Assembly (NCBI GenBank): GCA_018335855.1
Contig: JAGXRM010000037.1
Coordinates: 1-64,000, forward strand
Direction of reading: 5' to 3'
Source of the DNA: Clostridiales bacterium
GTDB taxonomy: Bacteria; Bacillota; Dethiobacteria; Dethiobacterales; Dethiobacteraceae
Length of the DNA stretch: 64,000 nucleotides
The notes under the pieces were generated by a model. That model was not told the origin of the DNA. It was given only the letters and a program-made list of their open reading frames with translations, and made no database searches. The position numbers and the translations under genes are program-made. Positions 7,111 through 16,406 of this stretch are shown here, piece after piece. Each line of letters opens with the position of its first letter. Position 1 is the first letter of the stretch.

Positions 7111-8550
7111 TTAAGCCATATCTTTAATGTATTCAAAATTCATTATGCAAATCATATATAGTACAGATGGCAGTATGCCTTCCTGCAATGCAATATAGCT
7201 TATACTTGCATTTTGCTGCAAAAATCCTTTCTCATCTGTTGTAGTATGGAGAGGATTCCTCTTTTGCATATCTTTCTTCACCAGTTTGCACAATCGTTTC
7301 ATTTCAAATGGAGGGATCTGATTTACTTTCTTTATAATAGTTTCCTTAGAAACCACATCATCAGATAATGCATTAAATATACCTATAAATTTCTCAAGAT
7401 CTTGACTTGGTAATTGGTAATTGCAATAATAGGTCTTTACTTTGCATTCTAATCTTCTCCATAGTGTATCTACTTTTTCACATTGGAATAGTTTCTTTGG
7501 AAAATGAGTCTCAATAAACGCTCTGTCTTTTTCATCATAATAATAAAAAATTACTTTTGATAGTTTCTTATTATTTAGTATGGCATCGAAAATGTGTGCA
7601 TCATTGTTTGGGGACATCCCAATAAGAGCCAATTCTCCTTGTATTTTGCTGAAATTATCAAAATAGTATTCTGTTGCCATATTCAATTCCGGATGTGAGA
7701 TTTTCGTCATAATCATGCTATATTCTAAAGGTTTTTCTTCTTTTAACCTTCCTACCTGAAATTTGAATGTCTCATCATTCGCATACCTGTCAGCAAAAAT
7801 TTCAGACTCCTGAATTAAGCGATGACTATCACTTATGACTTTATATTTTAGTCTACCACTATAATTTAAAAGGGCATTGCAAAAACAATGTTGCATATCT
7901 TCGAAAGCAACTGTTTCTCCAGCTTTCTTTCTAATATATCCCAAAACGTTATTTTCATTTTCGCTATTTGCTAATACTGAAAAATCACCATGCAGGTGAT
8001 AAACTACTTTCTCAGTTAAATTCTCAATATTATTATCATAATTCAAGGTATATATATTATCAAAGGATTTGAAAAAACGTCTAACTTTTTTATATTTTTT
8101 CATTTCGTTATAAACCTCTTGAATATTACCGCCATTAAAGATTGCATCAAGTATTAAATGTTCAAATCCTTGTATTGCGGACTTCCTAGTTTCCTCCAAA
8201 TCGAAATTTTTCAAAAAGAACATATGAACAACAAAAAACCAATCTTCGAGCATTATATCATGTGCATTGTTTATAGTTGTATCATATCGACCTTTAAAAT
8301 CCTTTAATGCGTCTAAAGAATCATCATCTTTAGCAAAAGAATCATACTCGCATTCACGAATTTTGTTAGCTGCTTCAACGAAATTTTCTAATATATTGAC
8401 TATTTCATTTCCTGTAAGTTTATCTCCAAACAACTTATCATAACAATCAAGTTTAGCTCTATATTTTATTCTCTTCATAATAAAATTACTGCTGTATGCA
8501 ATCCCACCAAAGTGAATATTTACACCATTTCCTAATAATAAATTTTTCAA
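7111..8550 (-). CDS. SIR2/AbiH-like protein
   Basis: The N-terminus MKNLLLGNGVNIHFGG has the glycine-rich GNG turn of the SIR2-like/AbiH fold. Conserved partner motifs follow: NIYTLNYDNN at about residue 167, VVYHLHGDF at about 183-190, and LALIGMSPNNDAHIF at about 310-325. In known anti-phage proteins such domains bind and hydrolyse NAD+ or act in abortive infection; which applies here is not shown. The C-terminal 110 residues are helical and unrecognised. The start is taken as the TTG at 8550, eight bases after AGGAGG; a GTG at 8559 overlaps that ribosome site. The gene follows a HEPN-domain gene by 44 bp, probably in one transcript. AT content is far higher than in the core genes. Confidence 0.7.
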   Translation of the reverse strand: MKNLLLGNGVNIHFGGIAYSSNFIMKRIKYRAKLDCYDKLFGDKLTGNEIVNILENFVEAANKIRECEYDSFAKDDDSLDALKDFKGRYDTTINNAHDIMLEDWFFVVHMFFLKNFDLEETRKSAIQGFEHLILDAIFNGGNIQEVYNEMKKYKKVRRFFKSFDNIYTLNYDNNIENLTEKVVYHLHGDFSVLANSENENNVLGYIRKKAGETVAFEDMQHCFCNALLNYSGRLKYKVISDSHRLIQESEIFADRYANDETFKFQVGRLKEEKPLEYSMIMTKISHPELNMATEYYFDNFSKIQGELALIGMSPNNDAHIFDAILNNKKLSKVIFYYYDEKDRAFIETHFPKKLFQCEKVDTLWRRLECKVKTYYCNYQLPSQDLEKFIGIFNALSDDVVSKETIIKKVNQIPPFEMKRLCKLVKKDMQKRNPLHTTTDEKGFLQQNASISYIALQEGILPSVLYMICIMNFEYIKDMA

Positions 8551-8594
8551 AATATACACCTCCTATCACCGTTGTTAATCTTCACAACATCTCA

Positions 8595-9077
8595 CTATTC
8601 TATTTTCCATTTGGAGTTATTAATAATCTCATATAATATTTTAATTATTTTAGGTGTATAACTTTCAAATATTATGGTCCAAGTTCCTACTTCTGCAAAA
8701 GGAAGAGCTTTACCATTAGAATCTTCTAAACAATATTGATATGCATCTTTGTGTGTCATTATATTTCTTATGCTTCGAATACCAGATCCTTTGTTTGCTA
8801 GAAATTCATAATCTTCCTCAGATAAAATGTTTTTGTTTTTCAAATCGGACAAATCCTCTAAAAAGTTTTGATTATAATTTTCTCTTACAGATTTACAGAT
8901 TAACTCCATCGTATTAAACAAAACTAATATAGCTGCATAATCTTCCTCATTATCATGTAAACGAAGTGCAGTAAATAACATGTCGCCATAGTAGTGTGAA
9001 TATTGCCAAATTTCATCTATCATCTCATTCATAAAATTATCTGCCCCTTCAACTAAATGACTTCTTCTATCCGACAT
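8595..9077 (-). CDS. HEPN-like domain protein (candidate RNase or toxin partner)
   Basis: A 160-residue, all-helical protein with R104-N-I-M-T-H109, the Rx4H signature of HEPN RNases, preceded by GSGIRSI. HEPN domains act as metal-independent RNases in toxin-antitoxin and abortive-infection systems. The gene lies just upstream of the SIR2/AbiH-like gene, so the two form a likely pair. The start codon at 9077 lacks a clear ribosome site; instead a GTTGCT/AGCAAC hairpin sits directly before it. A 29-codon frame without a start (ending YEQR at about 9080) lies just upstream and may be a relic of another gene. Confidence 0.65.
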   Translation of the reverse strand: MSDRRSHLVEGADNFMNEMIDEIWQYSHYYGDMLFTALRLHDNEEDYAAILVLFNTMELICKSVRENYNQNFLEDLSDLKNKNILSEEDYEFLANKGSGIRSIRNIMTHKDAYQYCLEDSNGKALPFAEVGTWTIIFESYTPKIIKILYEIINNSKWKIE

Positions 9078-9195
9078 TATTAACGTTGCTCATAAGCAAC
9101 ATTAAGCACATCTGCGATGCTGACATTCTTTTTTTTCACATAACAGTCATACTCGTTATAAATCTAAATCCATTTACTCCCATGGAGCAAAAGTA

Positions 9196-10887
9196 TCACC
9201 CTAGCAACTCATGTATCCTTTCCACAAGTATTGCTTTTCTTGCATCATAAAACGCTTCAAAATCTTCAATTTCAAGTGAAGCATTCTGCGGAACCATAGC
9301 CTGTTTACAAAATTCGATTTTTTGCCCATCATTCATATCATTGTAATAATCAATTAACCTCATATCATTTTTACTGCCGTTACTTCTACCTTCAAGCAAA
9401 TGTAAATTAGGCAGTCGATTGCGCATTCCACGCCATCTTTTCCAATCTGCTATTGCAACTGAAACGGGTTTACTTTCATTGAACCTGTTATCTGGATGAA
9501 GATGATCTTGTTCATATTTGAAGCTTTTATTTGTCCAATCAAGGTTCAAGTAGTAAAGAACTTCTCCAGCAACTCTGCTTCCTTTTTCTGTGTTAAGAAC
9601 ATCTTCAATTTTTCCATCTGTGACTCTCAAATCATTCATCTGATCGAGCATTTCAATAGTAATTTCATAGTCAAAACTATTGATATTACTCTTCATCTGT
9701 TGCAGCTTACCTGTAGTACCGGATTGGAAATAAGTAAAGAATATCGCCCTAAGTAAATAAGCACGAACACCCTTAATGTTTTTATCGTAATCAGTATTAT
9801 AGTAAATATAATAGATAATCGGCAAAAGCACGTTCCAACTACTTGAAAAACGGCTTACATCAATTTTCATTTCCTTGAGTAGACTTTCTAAATTTGTCAG
9901 TGCTTTCTTGAACCCGTTCCAATCGTTTTTCATATCCTCTGCTATTTTTTTGTTAATGTTGGATTTTACAACATCGCCATACAGCATCAGAGCAGAACGT
10001 ATAATAAAGTCCGAACCAAATCCTTCATATGAATCAACAAGAATTTTTCCAAACTCAGTTTTTGCACTTGGCCAGTATGCCTCGAGAATTGACATTGTTA
10101 TTTCAGATTTACGCAACGCTTTACCGCCGCTATTAAACCTTACAAACATCTCAAGAGCATCATCTTGTTTCATATCTGTAATTTCCGTATATCTAACCAG
10201 TTTTTCGACGAAAATCTTTTTATACAACTTTTTCAGAATATTTCTAGCGTAATCCTTGCTATCTGCTGGAACATTCACTATGGCTTCTTCAATTGCTTTT
10301 TCTCTTGTGGTTTCATCCTGGTATTTCTTATTAAGAATGTTTTTTACCTCAAACTGGGTCGGACTCAATTTCCCAACCTTATCACTAAAAGTAATGTCGA
10401 ATTTTTTGGTGTTGTATTCTTGCTCATCAACAGAAATCTTATGTTTGTTCAGTTCTACCAGTAGTTTGGTTACAATTCTATCACCATTCTTCTTTCTTGC
10501 GTAATTTGGACGGATGTATGCTTCTCCAAATAATGATAAAAAAAGTGATGTTAGCCTTTGCTGTCCATCTAGTACAGCCGTATCTGTATTCTTAAGGTTG
10601 ATGCTCATCAACCCATAGTTGACACTGTCTGCCTGTTTTCTATTATCGAATGTAACCTCTGATAAAAACCCACAAAAGTATGTATCCCATGTCACATTGG
10701 AGTCATCAACGTGCCAAAATAGAAATGTAGCAATAGGATAATCCAACAAAATAGAATCCCATAGTTTTTCAATTTGCTCCATTCCCCAAACAAATTGTCT
10801 TTGAAATGCAGGCATTACATATTTTCCGTCTTTGATGCTTTGTAAAGCTTCATAAATTGTTATGCTGCTATCTATTAAGTTGCTCAT
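9196..10887 (-). CDS. DUF262/DUF1524 protein, GmrSD-like nuclease family
   Basis: The N-terminal DUF262 domain is a ParB/Srx-like NTP-using fold. It shows YVMPAFQRQFVWG at about residue 25-35, the diagnostic DGQQR at 107-111, and MFVRFNSGGKALRKSEI. The C-terminal DUF1524 domain has an HNH-type nuclease core: YEQDHLHP at about 460 and RLPNLHLLEGRSNGSKN at about 490. This is the arrangement of GmrSD, a type IV enzyme that cuts glucosylated hydroxymethylcytosine DNA, although the family is broad and the substrate here is unknown. The start at 10887 follows GAGAGGTG. Length (563) fits the family and no lesion is visible. Confidence 0.85.
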   Translation of the reverse strand: MSNLIDSSITIYEALQSIKDGKYVMPAFQRQFVWGMEQIEKLWDSILLDYPIATFLFWHVDDSNVTWDTYFCGFLSEVTFDNRKQADSVNYGLMSINLKNTDTAVLDGQQRLTSLFLSLFGEAYIRPNYARKKNGDRIVTKLLVELNKHKISVDEQEYNTKKFDITFSDKVGKLSPTQFEVKNILNKKYQDETTREKAIEEAIVNVPADSKDYARNILKKLYKKIFVEKLVRYTEITDMKQDDALEMFVRFNSGGKALRKSEITMSILEAYWPSAKTEFGKILVDSYEGFGSDFIIRSALMLYGDVVKSNINKKIAEDMKNDWNGFKKALTNLESLLKEMKIDVSRFSSSWNVLLPIIYYIYYNTDYDKNIKGVRAYLLRAIFFTYFQSGTTGKLQQMKSNINSFDYEITIEMLDQMNDLRVTDGKIEDVLNTEKGSRVAGEVLYYLNLDWTNKSFKYEQDHLHPDNRFNESKPVSVAIADWKRWRGMRNRLPNLHLLEGRSNGSKNDMRLIDYYNDMNDGQKIEFCKQAMVPQNASLEIEDFEAFYDARKAILVERIHELLG

Positions 10888-10924
10888 CCTCGCACCTCTC
10901 AATCACAAAAACTTGATTATTTTG

Positions 10925-11231
10925 AACACCACACTGACCTCAGCTTTTTGGCGTTCTGCATATCCCTTAGGTGGTTTCGGTTTAGCTTTCCCTTCTAGAA
11001 ACCCTGTCGCGTTTTAGGCATTGTAAAACACGGATTTCCCTTATGCATATGCCCAGAAGCATCTGTTCACAAATACAACAGTCTTGTATTTTGGAAGGAC
11101 AATGTCAGGACAACCAGAATATCTTTAGTCATTCTTCGAATACCGTAACCAGCGTGAGAACAGATATTTCCTGACGATTGTCTCTGGCTTGGTCTTCTTG
11201 CTATGTATACGGGACATCGTATAGCTTACTT
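10925..11231 (-). pseudogene. vsr: Very short patch repair endonuclease Vsr, degraded
   Basis: Vsr nicks T:G mismatches that arise when 5-methylcytosine deaminates, and its gene often accompanies cytosine-C5 methylase genes. The minus strand reads MSRIHSKKTKPETIVRKYL, then a stop; in the next frame GCPDIVLPKYKTVVFVN and CFW; in a third frame the remnants MPKTRQGF and KLNRNHLRDMQNAKKLR. All are in Vsr order. At least two frameshifts and several stops are present, and the conserved GCFWH is altered to RCFWA. It lies directly downstream of the methylase operon, so it was probably the operon's last gene. This relic fills the 360-bp gap between the two flanking genes. Confidence 0.85.
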
Positions 11232-11249
11232 TCTCTTGTGTCACCTACA

Positions 11250-12221
11250 TCAACTTATAACAGCTTCGTCCGCTCCTGTCGGCAATACTAAATATGAAGT
11301 AGGTTGCATTAGCCAACTGTCGGATTCAATAACTGTCTTTGCCGGGTTTCGGATAATGGTTGGTGCATATCCAGGTTGTGCAGCCTTTTCGGCATTTATT
11401 AGGTATAGATAGTATTTATCACCATATAGCGTTGCTACTTCAATCTCATTCTTTGACCAGTAAAAATGAGGCTGACCTACAAAGGACTTGACCTCAATAA
11501 AGCGGTCATACTGAACAGATGCGTCCTCCTCAAATGAAACTATGTCATATCCAGCAGAAACATCGATACCCGAAATACGCTTAATCTTTTCAGCAAGTGC
11601 TGTGCTCAACAAGCGAGCCTTTTCATATCCCACCACATACTCCTCAGCGGCTTCACCTTGAAGGTCCTGAAGTTCCAGCTGCTTTTTCAACGCATCGAGG
11701 GACATTTTCCGTTTTGCCTTCTTTTGAACCTTGGTAAAGATGGTTTCATAATATTCGCTGATTTCCAAGGAACCAGAGCCATCCCGTAGCTCTGACAGCG
11801 CGTTAAGCTGTATAAGAACATTCCTGAAAACGGCGGAGGCAATTGGGAATCCATGCCTCTGAATGTAGTATGTACCCTTTGCGGCATCAAAACGCAAGGC
11901 ACTGATATCGATAATTCCATCGGCAGTTACCTTGTTAAGGCAAGCTTCGCATAAGGCTTCCTCAAAACCATCACAGAGCAACAAATAGAGTTTTTTCCCA
12001 TCTTCAGTTGGTCTCAGTGAGTCTACAGAAATCTCGATGAACCCCAAATATTCAAAAAAGGCAACTGCACCGTTGAAATTAATTCTTATGCCGTCGACAA
12101 ACGAACATATCTGCCGTGCTGAGTCTCTCAATATTTTGTCACTCTTGAGGACTGTGCCGGCAAAGTACATGATTCCACGGGAGTCACCTATGGTGTTACT
12201 TCGCCTTAGATCTTCTTGCAT
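11250..12221 (-). CDS. DUF3883 protein, putative PD-(D/E)XK nuclease-like
   Basis: The C-terminal 110 residues match DUF3883 (NOV C-terminal domain): ISGIDVSAGYDIVSFEE, then RFIEVKSF with the E-x-K pair, WSKNEIEVATLYGDKYYLYL and a distal segment. The D...ExK spacing is that of the PD-(D/E)XK fold. The domain often occurs with SNF2 or DEAD-box proteins in defence islands. The N-terminal 200 residues look like a winged-helix or helical adaptor and are not recognised. It overlaps the SNF2-like gene by 26 bp and is the last intact gene of the operon. Nuclease function is inference from the fold. Confidence 0.75.
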   Translation of the reverse strand: MQEDLRRSNTIGDSRGIMYFAGTVLKSDKILRDSARQICSFVDGIRINFNGAVAFFEYLGFIEISVDSLRPTEDGKKLYLLLCDGFEEALCEACLNKVTADGIIDISALRFDAAKGTYYIQRHGFPIASAVFRNVLIQLNALSELRDGSGSLEISEYYETIFTKVQKKAKRKMSLDALKKQLELQDLQGEAAEEYVVGYEKARLLSTALAEKIKRISGIDVSAGYDIVSFEEDASVQYDRFIEVKSFVGQPHFYWSKNEIEVATLYGDKYYLYLINAEKAAQPGYAPTIIRNPAKTVIESDSWLMQPTSYLVLPTGADEAVIS

Positions 12222-14163
12222 AGTCCCTCAACACCGCCTTTATATCGTCATCTCCACCCTCCTCAAGGCTGTTGTCAAAGAGCGGGATAGGCATACTCTC
12301 AATAATCTCCAGCAACCTACGCTCCTTTTCAGCAAGCCGTTCGTGGATTGTCAAGTCCACGGAATCTGCAGACAGCAAGTAATAATAATTGGTAACGACA
12401 TCTTCACCAAGCCCGTATCGGTGAATCCTGTCCTTCGATTGCAGAAAATGGGCAGCGTTGAAAGAACGCTCCAAGTAGATGGCATTGTGACAAGCTTTGT
12501 GGAGCGAGATTGATTCCGCAACCGCAAACGGGTTGGCGATTATAACATTATATGGACAGTCCGCTCTATGGAATTCCCGGACTATAGATTCTCGAGTAAT
12601 GGAATACTCCTCATCATCCTCGCTTATTCCATCGCCAGCTACTGGAGTCGCACCATATAGGATTCGCGACTCAATACCTTGCAAGTGCAGATAATCCTGC
12701 AACATTTCAATATTTTTTATATAGCAAGCCCAGACTATTGCCTTTTCGCCGCGGGCAATAATGCGCTGGAGAATATCCCTGACGGCGATGTACTTTGCTG
12801 GAGTTTCGGCATCCGAATAGCGCAGTATTTCATTAAGCATTGCAGTGTCGTCCTGAACCATACCAAAGTCAACATCCTCAACCAATGCGAATTCTGACAA
12901 AGGTTGGCGTAAGAGTGCAGGGTTTGAGGATGCCTGCATCAGGCGAATAAGCCTTGCCCTTACCAATTCATTCTGGAATCGCTGGTCTTTGCTGCTTGCA
13001 ATATCGAAGATATACTTCTTCTCAATATAGTCGTATATCCGCCGTTGACTTTCGCCCATCTCCACCATTACTGGCGGGTTGTTTGTAGCGGGAGGTATGC
13101 CAAGGTCGCTCTTCCTAATCCTGATAAAGAACGGGGAGATAGAATTCAGCAACGAATCTACCCTTGGGTCGTTTTGTGTCCTCGACATATCCTTCAGCTG
13201 ACCAATGTGGAAACGGATGATTTCTTTCGTTGGCCAGATGAACTTGAATAAGTTATATAAGTCCTCGTATCCATTAGGTGCAGGCGTTCCCGTAAGGACA
13301 ACCCGAGCTTTGCTGTCTTGTGCCAATGACATTATATTTTGGGCAATGATTCCGCCATTCGTATTCTTGATTTTATGAGCCTCATCAAGCACTACCATTA
13401 CCCTATGTTTCCGTAGAAAAAATCCTAGTTCATCGGCAATTGACATTACTGACGCATAGGAGATGAGTGTAAGTTCGGACGGGTTGTTGTCGTACAAATA
13501 CTGCTTTTTCGCATCTATTTGTAGTTTTCCTGTGAGCCGCTTCGATGCTGGCTTTACGCCAAAGCACTCCTCAAATTCCAGCTCCCAAGGCCCAAATGCG
13601 TTGAGTGGGCCAATAATCAGTAACTTGTTGACTTTCCGGGGATGTCCTTCCGGCAGGTTCTTCAGGTATACATAAGCTCCGTAAACAATACTTGTTTTCC
13701 CAGCGCCTGGGACGGAGAAATTGCAGGCATTCTGTGAAAATGCCATATGATATGCTGAAAGCATCTGTAAGCTATAAAGGGTTCTGGAAGGCATATGTGC
13801 TACGAGGGCATCGCGGAATGATTGAAACTCATGCACATTGCAGTCGTTGTTCCGAATTGCAAGAGCTTTCGCTGAAAACTCAGCAAACTTGCCCTCCTCC
13901 TCAATGTAAGACCGTATACCTTCATTCGCTTCACCAGAGAGTTCTACATCGCATTTAGCATATACGGCCGCTGTCCGTACCCTATCGATACTCTTGTTCA
14001 AGCTGTCGGCGATAGAAATATAAACCACACCGTCAGAGAGGGTATAGTCCGTATTATCCTTAAGAAAGCGAGTGGCACGTCTGCTTTCTAAGAGCTGCCC
14101 AACATCCCCAGTGACTATGAGTTGATTGTCGGCTATATTTGAATCAATGCGTAACACACCCAT
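12196..14163 (-). CDS. SNF2-type DNA translocase
   Basis: An SF2/SNF2 ATPase: Walker A in VPGAGKTSIVYGAY (about residue 153), LLIIGPLNAFGPW (motif Ia), the DEAH box in VVLDEAHKIKN (about 260), VVLTGTPAPNGYEDLYNL (motif III), and C-lobe motifs ending SKDRIHRYG (motif VI, arginine finger). The first 140 residues are a family-specific N-terminal domain. Such translocases move along DNA and often power restriction or remodelling. The frame opens at a TTG at 14178, but the ATG at 14163 behind GGTGGG is preferred. It directly follows the ParB-like gene and overlaps the DUF3883 gene. All motifs needed for ATP hydrolysis are present. Confidence 0.85.
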   Translation of the reverse strand: MGVLRIDSNIADNQLIVTGDVGQLLESRRATRFLKDNTDYTLSDGVVYISIADSLNKSIDRVRTAAVYAKCDVELSGEANEGIRSYIEEEGKFAEFSAKALAIRNNDCNVHEFQSFRDALVAHMPSRTLYSLQMLSAYHMAFSQNACNFSVPGAGKTSIVYGAYVYLKNLPEGHPRKVNKLLIIGPLNAFGPWELEFEECFGVKPASKRLTGKLQIDAKKQYLYDNNPSELTLISYASVMSIADELGFFLRKHRVMVVLDEAHKIKNTNGGIIAQNIMSLAQDSKARVVLTGTPAPNGYEDLYNLFKFIWPTKEIIRFHIGQLKDMSRTQNDPRVDSLLNSISPFFIRIRKSDLGIPPATNNPPVMVEMGESQRRIYDYIEKKYIFDIASSKDQRFQNELVRARLIRLMQASSNPALLRQPLSEFALVEDVDFGMVQDDTAMLNEILRYSDAETPAKYIAVRDILQRIIARGEKAIVWACYIKNIEMLQDYLHLQGIESRILYGATPVAGDGISEDDEEYSITRESIVREFHRADCPYNVIIANPFAVAESISLHKACHNAIYLERSFNAAHFLQSKDRIHRYGLGEDVVTNYYYLLSADSVDLTIHERLAEKERRLLEIIESMPIPLFDNSLEEGGDDDIKAVLRDYARRSKAK

Positions 14164-14178
14164 ATTTTTCCCACCCAA

Positions 14179-15465
14179 CTATTGTAATATTTCACCATAC
14201 TCCTTCACTTTCTTCCCAATTTCATCAAGGTATTCCTTGACTCCGGGATCATCTTTGAAAGAGTCTTGACTGGTATCGACCGCAGATATAGCCGCCCATG
14301 CCTTCTGAAGCAGCTTTATAGGTTCTGCAGCTTGTTGCTTGTTATTTAGTTTATCGCGCGAGCGTTGGAAATTCTCATTTAGCTTTTCGCCGATAGCATC
14401 CTTCCAAGCATTATCCCTTGCACGGAGTAGGCGTCCAACATCTGCTCCGGGATTCTCTCGGATAATGTCATCAACGGATTTCTCGTTAATTCCCTCAACC
14501 GCCTCAAAATGAGCATCTGTGAATTGCTGCCAAATTTCTTCATTTGAGAAGAAACTGGCATCCGTGTTATTTTTGCTCGGTTTCCTGATAATGTCACGAA
14601 AGTCCTGCTGATCCAAGCCCAAACGGATGTAATCAAAGGCAATACTCTTTAGGTCTGAAACATCCGCTTCAACGTCATAACCCCACATCTTAGAAACCCC
14701 ACCAGCGGCATAGCCACGCAAAGCACTATCCAACTTTTGGAAAGAGTCCTCCCTTGTATCGAGAACCGTATATATCCCCGTGTAGCCGTAAGTATCCAAA
14801 TATTCATCCATCATCTTAAGGACATCTATGTACATCTTAACGTCTGCAAGTTTAACACCCATAAAGTTAGCAATTTCATTGTTAGAAAAGCCCTCACTCG
14901 CCAAATCGCCTGCCTTGAGGTACTTTTCTATGGGACCGTAGTCAACTTTGGCATCCTCACCCATCTGGTACGTAGTCTCGAGGCGTAGGATTTCTTTTCT
15001 GTCCGCATCTATCGGGAGAATGATGGCTTCGAAGAACTGAGCATGCTGTTTGAGGTTAGCAGCAATACTGTCATCGCGCCAAATGTTGTTTAGCAAGCTG
15101 GCGCGGCGGTTTCCGTCAATGATTTTCCCGTCGGCAGTAACAATACCATATCGCTGCTGATGGTCTTCGAGTAGACTCTTCTTTGTCCTCTCGTTTGCCT
15201 CTTTCTTTGACTCCCACAGAAATTTCTCAATAAGAACAATGTCGTTAGAGTTGTCAGGGTCGAGCGCATGGTTTTGGCGTTCATATGACTTGACCACACT
15301 GCCTATTCGCCCATTGTATGGGTTGTAAGTCAGGATGCTTAACGGAATCCGATAGGCATTGAACGTTGTCCGTTCTCCGTGGTATGTGAGCGTTATCCCT
15401 GTCATACAGGGAGTGGTTGTTTCCTGAATCCTTTTGAGTTCAGATTTTCTTTGTTCTGCGTTCAT
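14179..15465 (-). CDS. ParB/Srx-like domain protein
   Basis: The N-terminal region carries a ParB/sulfiredoxin-like nuclease domain: PLSILTYNPYNGRI near residue 42, then VTADGKIIDGNRRASLLNNIW with DGNRR at 117-121, the equivalent of the ParB GxxR or DndB DGQHR box. A helix-turn-helix follows (SEGFSNNEIANFMGVKLADVKMYIDVL, about 195-220), as in ParB. The C-terminal 200 residues are helical. ParB-like proteins bind DNA and CTP or other nucleotides; in restriction cassettes they can act as regulators or loaders. The 4-bp overlap with the upstream gene implies translational coupling. The exact role in this operon is unknown. Confidence 0.75.
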   Translation of the reverse strand: MNAEQRKSELKRIQETTTPCMTGITLTYHGERTTFNAYRIPLSILTYNPYNGRIGSVVKSYERQNHALDPDNSNDIVLIEKFLWESKKEANERTKKSLLEDHQQRYGIVTADGKIIDGNRRASLLNNIWRDDSIAANLKQHAQFFEAIILPIDADRKEILRLETTYQMGEDAKVDYGPIEKYLKAGDLASEGFSNNEIANFMGVKLADVKMYIDVLKMMDEYLDTYGYTGIYTVLDTREDSFQKLDSALRGYAAGGVSKMWGYDVEADVSDLKSIAFDYIRLGLDQQDFRDIIRKPSKNNTDASFFSNEEIWQQFTDAHFEAVEGINEKSVDDIIRENPGADVGRLLRARDNAWKDAIGEKLNENFQRSRDKLNNKQQAAEPIKLLQKAWAAISAVDTSQDSFKDDPGVKEYLDEIGKKVKEYGEILQ

Positions 15466-16406
15466 TGACTATTCCTCCCGTTATAGTAGTTTATTATATC
15501 GCCGATAGAGCCAAGTGTCTGAAGATTAAGCAGGTAATTGGAGCATCGCTCAATTTTATTTAGGTCTGACTGACGGGCTACCCATCCTGCACCATCGACG
15601 ACATTGACAAAGCCAATGTGTTGCTTCGGTGGCATCTTCGAGTTTAGCTCCCTAATCTTTATCGCTTTAGCTTCAGCTCGTTCAGCATATCTTGTTTGCG
15701 CACTTGACGTAGTTATTCCATAGGTGATATCTATGAGCAACTTAGGATTAGATTCATCAGGAATAGCAACACTGACCACTTTTCCTACAATAGGAACATT
15801 CTTCTTAATTGCATATGTTAATCCCGTTGCTTCGCACCCTCGTATGATGGCATCTGATGCGCACTTGAAAAAGCTATCTCCGATTCTATTGTTGTAATTG
15901 CCTTCCAAACCCTTCTTGACCAACCTGCGAATATCATCAGGGCTTGCAAGCCGGCCAAGCGTCGAGGCATCAATCTGGAAGTTCTCAAGGTAATACGCCG
16001 GAATAAGAGACTTATATTTATCCAACGTTGCGCCTTTCATTAGTAAGTCACAAATCTCATTCATAAATGCGGAGCTTGAAACCATTTGCTCCCGAACTTT
16101 TGAAAGCGACCACTCGGATGTAGGCATGTGCCTTTTTTGAATGCGAAGCATTGTGATAATACGCTTAAATTTTTCTTCCGAAATATTAAGCAAGCTGGTA
16201 ATCCGATCAAGAGATTCTCTATCATCGCCGATATACTTCTTCAAACCATCAGAAGTAGCTATTCCCAATAACCGCGTCTGGAGTTCATTTACACTGGCAG
16301 ATACGCTGTCAGCGTACTGTTTCTCAAGGGTAGTGTCTATGTAGAACATAGTCGCTGATTTTATGAACTCCTCTACCGTAAGTGCCTTAGGTTTTTGCTG
16401 TGTCAT
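15462..16406 (-). CDS. Candidate type II restriction endonuclease-like protein
   Basis: No family is certain. Residues 1-215 are mostly helical. The C-terminal 100 residues look like a restriction-enzyme core: KLLIDITYG with Asp226 at the end of a beta strand, a helix with YAERAEAKAIKIRE, then HIGFVNVVDGAGWVA (about 265-277), which resembles the strand-and-turn VTDGxGW seen near the end of DpnII/MjaIII-type enzymes. It sits directly after the cytosine methylase with a 4-bp overlap, the usual place for the cognate nuclease. GGAGG precedes the ATG. It could instead be a non-nuclease subunit. The catalytic D...ExK cannot be placed with certainty. Confidence 0.55.
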   Translation of the reverse strand: MTQQKPKALTVEEFIKSATMFYIDTTLEKQYADSVSASVNELQTRLLGIATSDGLKKYIGDDRESLDRITSLLNISEEKFKRIITMLRIQKRHMPTSEWSLSKVREQMVSSSAFMNEICDLLMKGATLDKYKSLIPAYYLENFQIDASTLGRLASPDDIRRLVKKGLEGNYNNRIGDSFFKCASDAIIRGCEATGLTYAIKKNVPIVGKVVSVAIPDESNPKLLIDITYGITTSSAQTRYAERAEAKAIKIRELNSKMPPKQHIGFVNVVDGAGWVARQSDLNKIERCSNYLLNLQTLGSIGDIINYYNGRNSQ

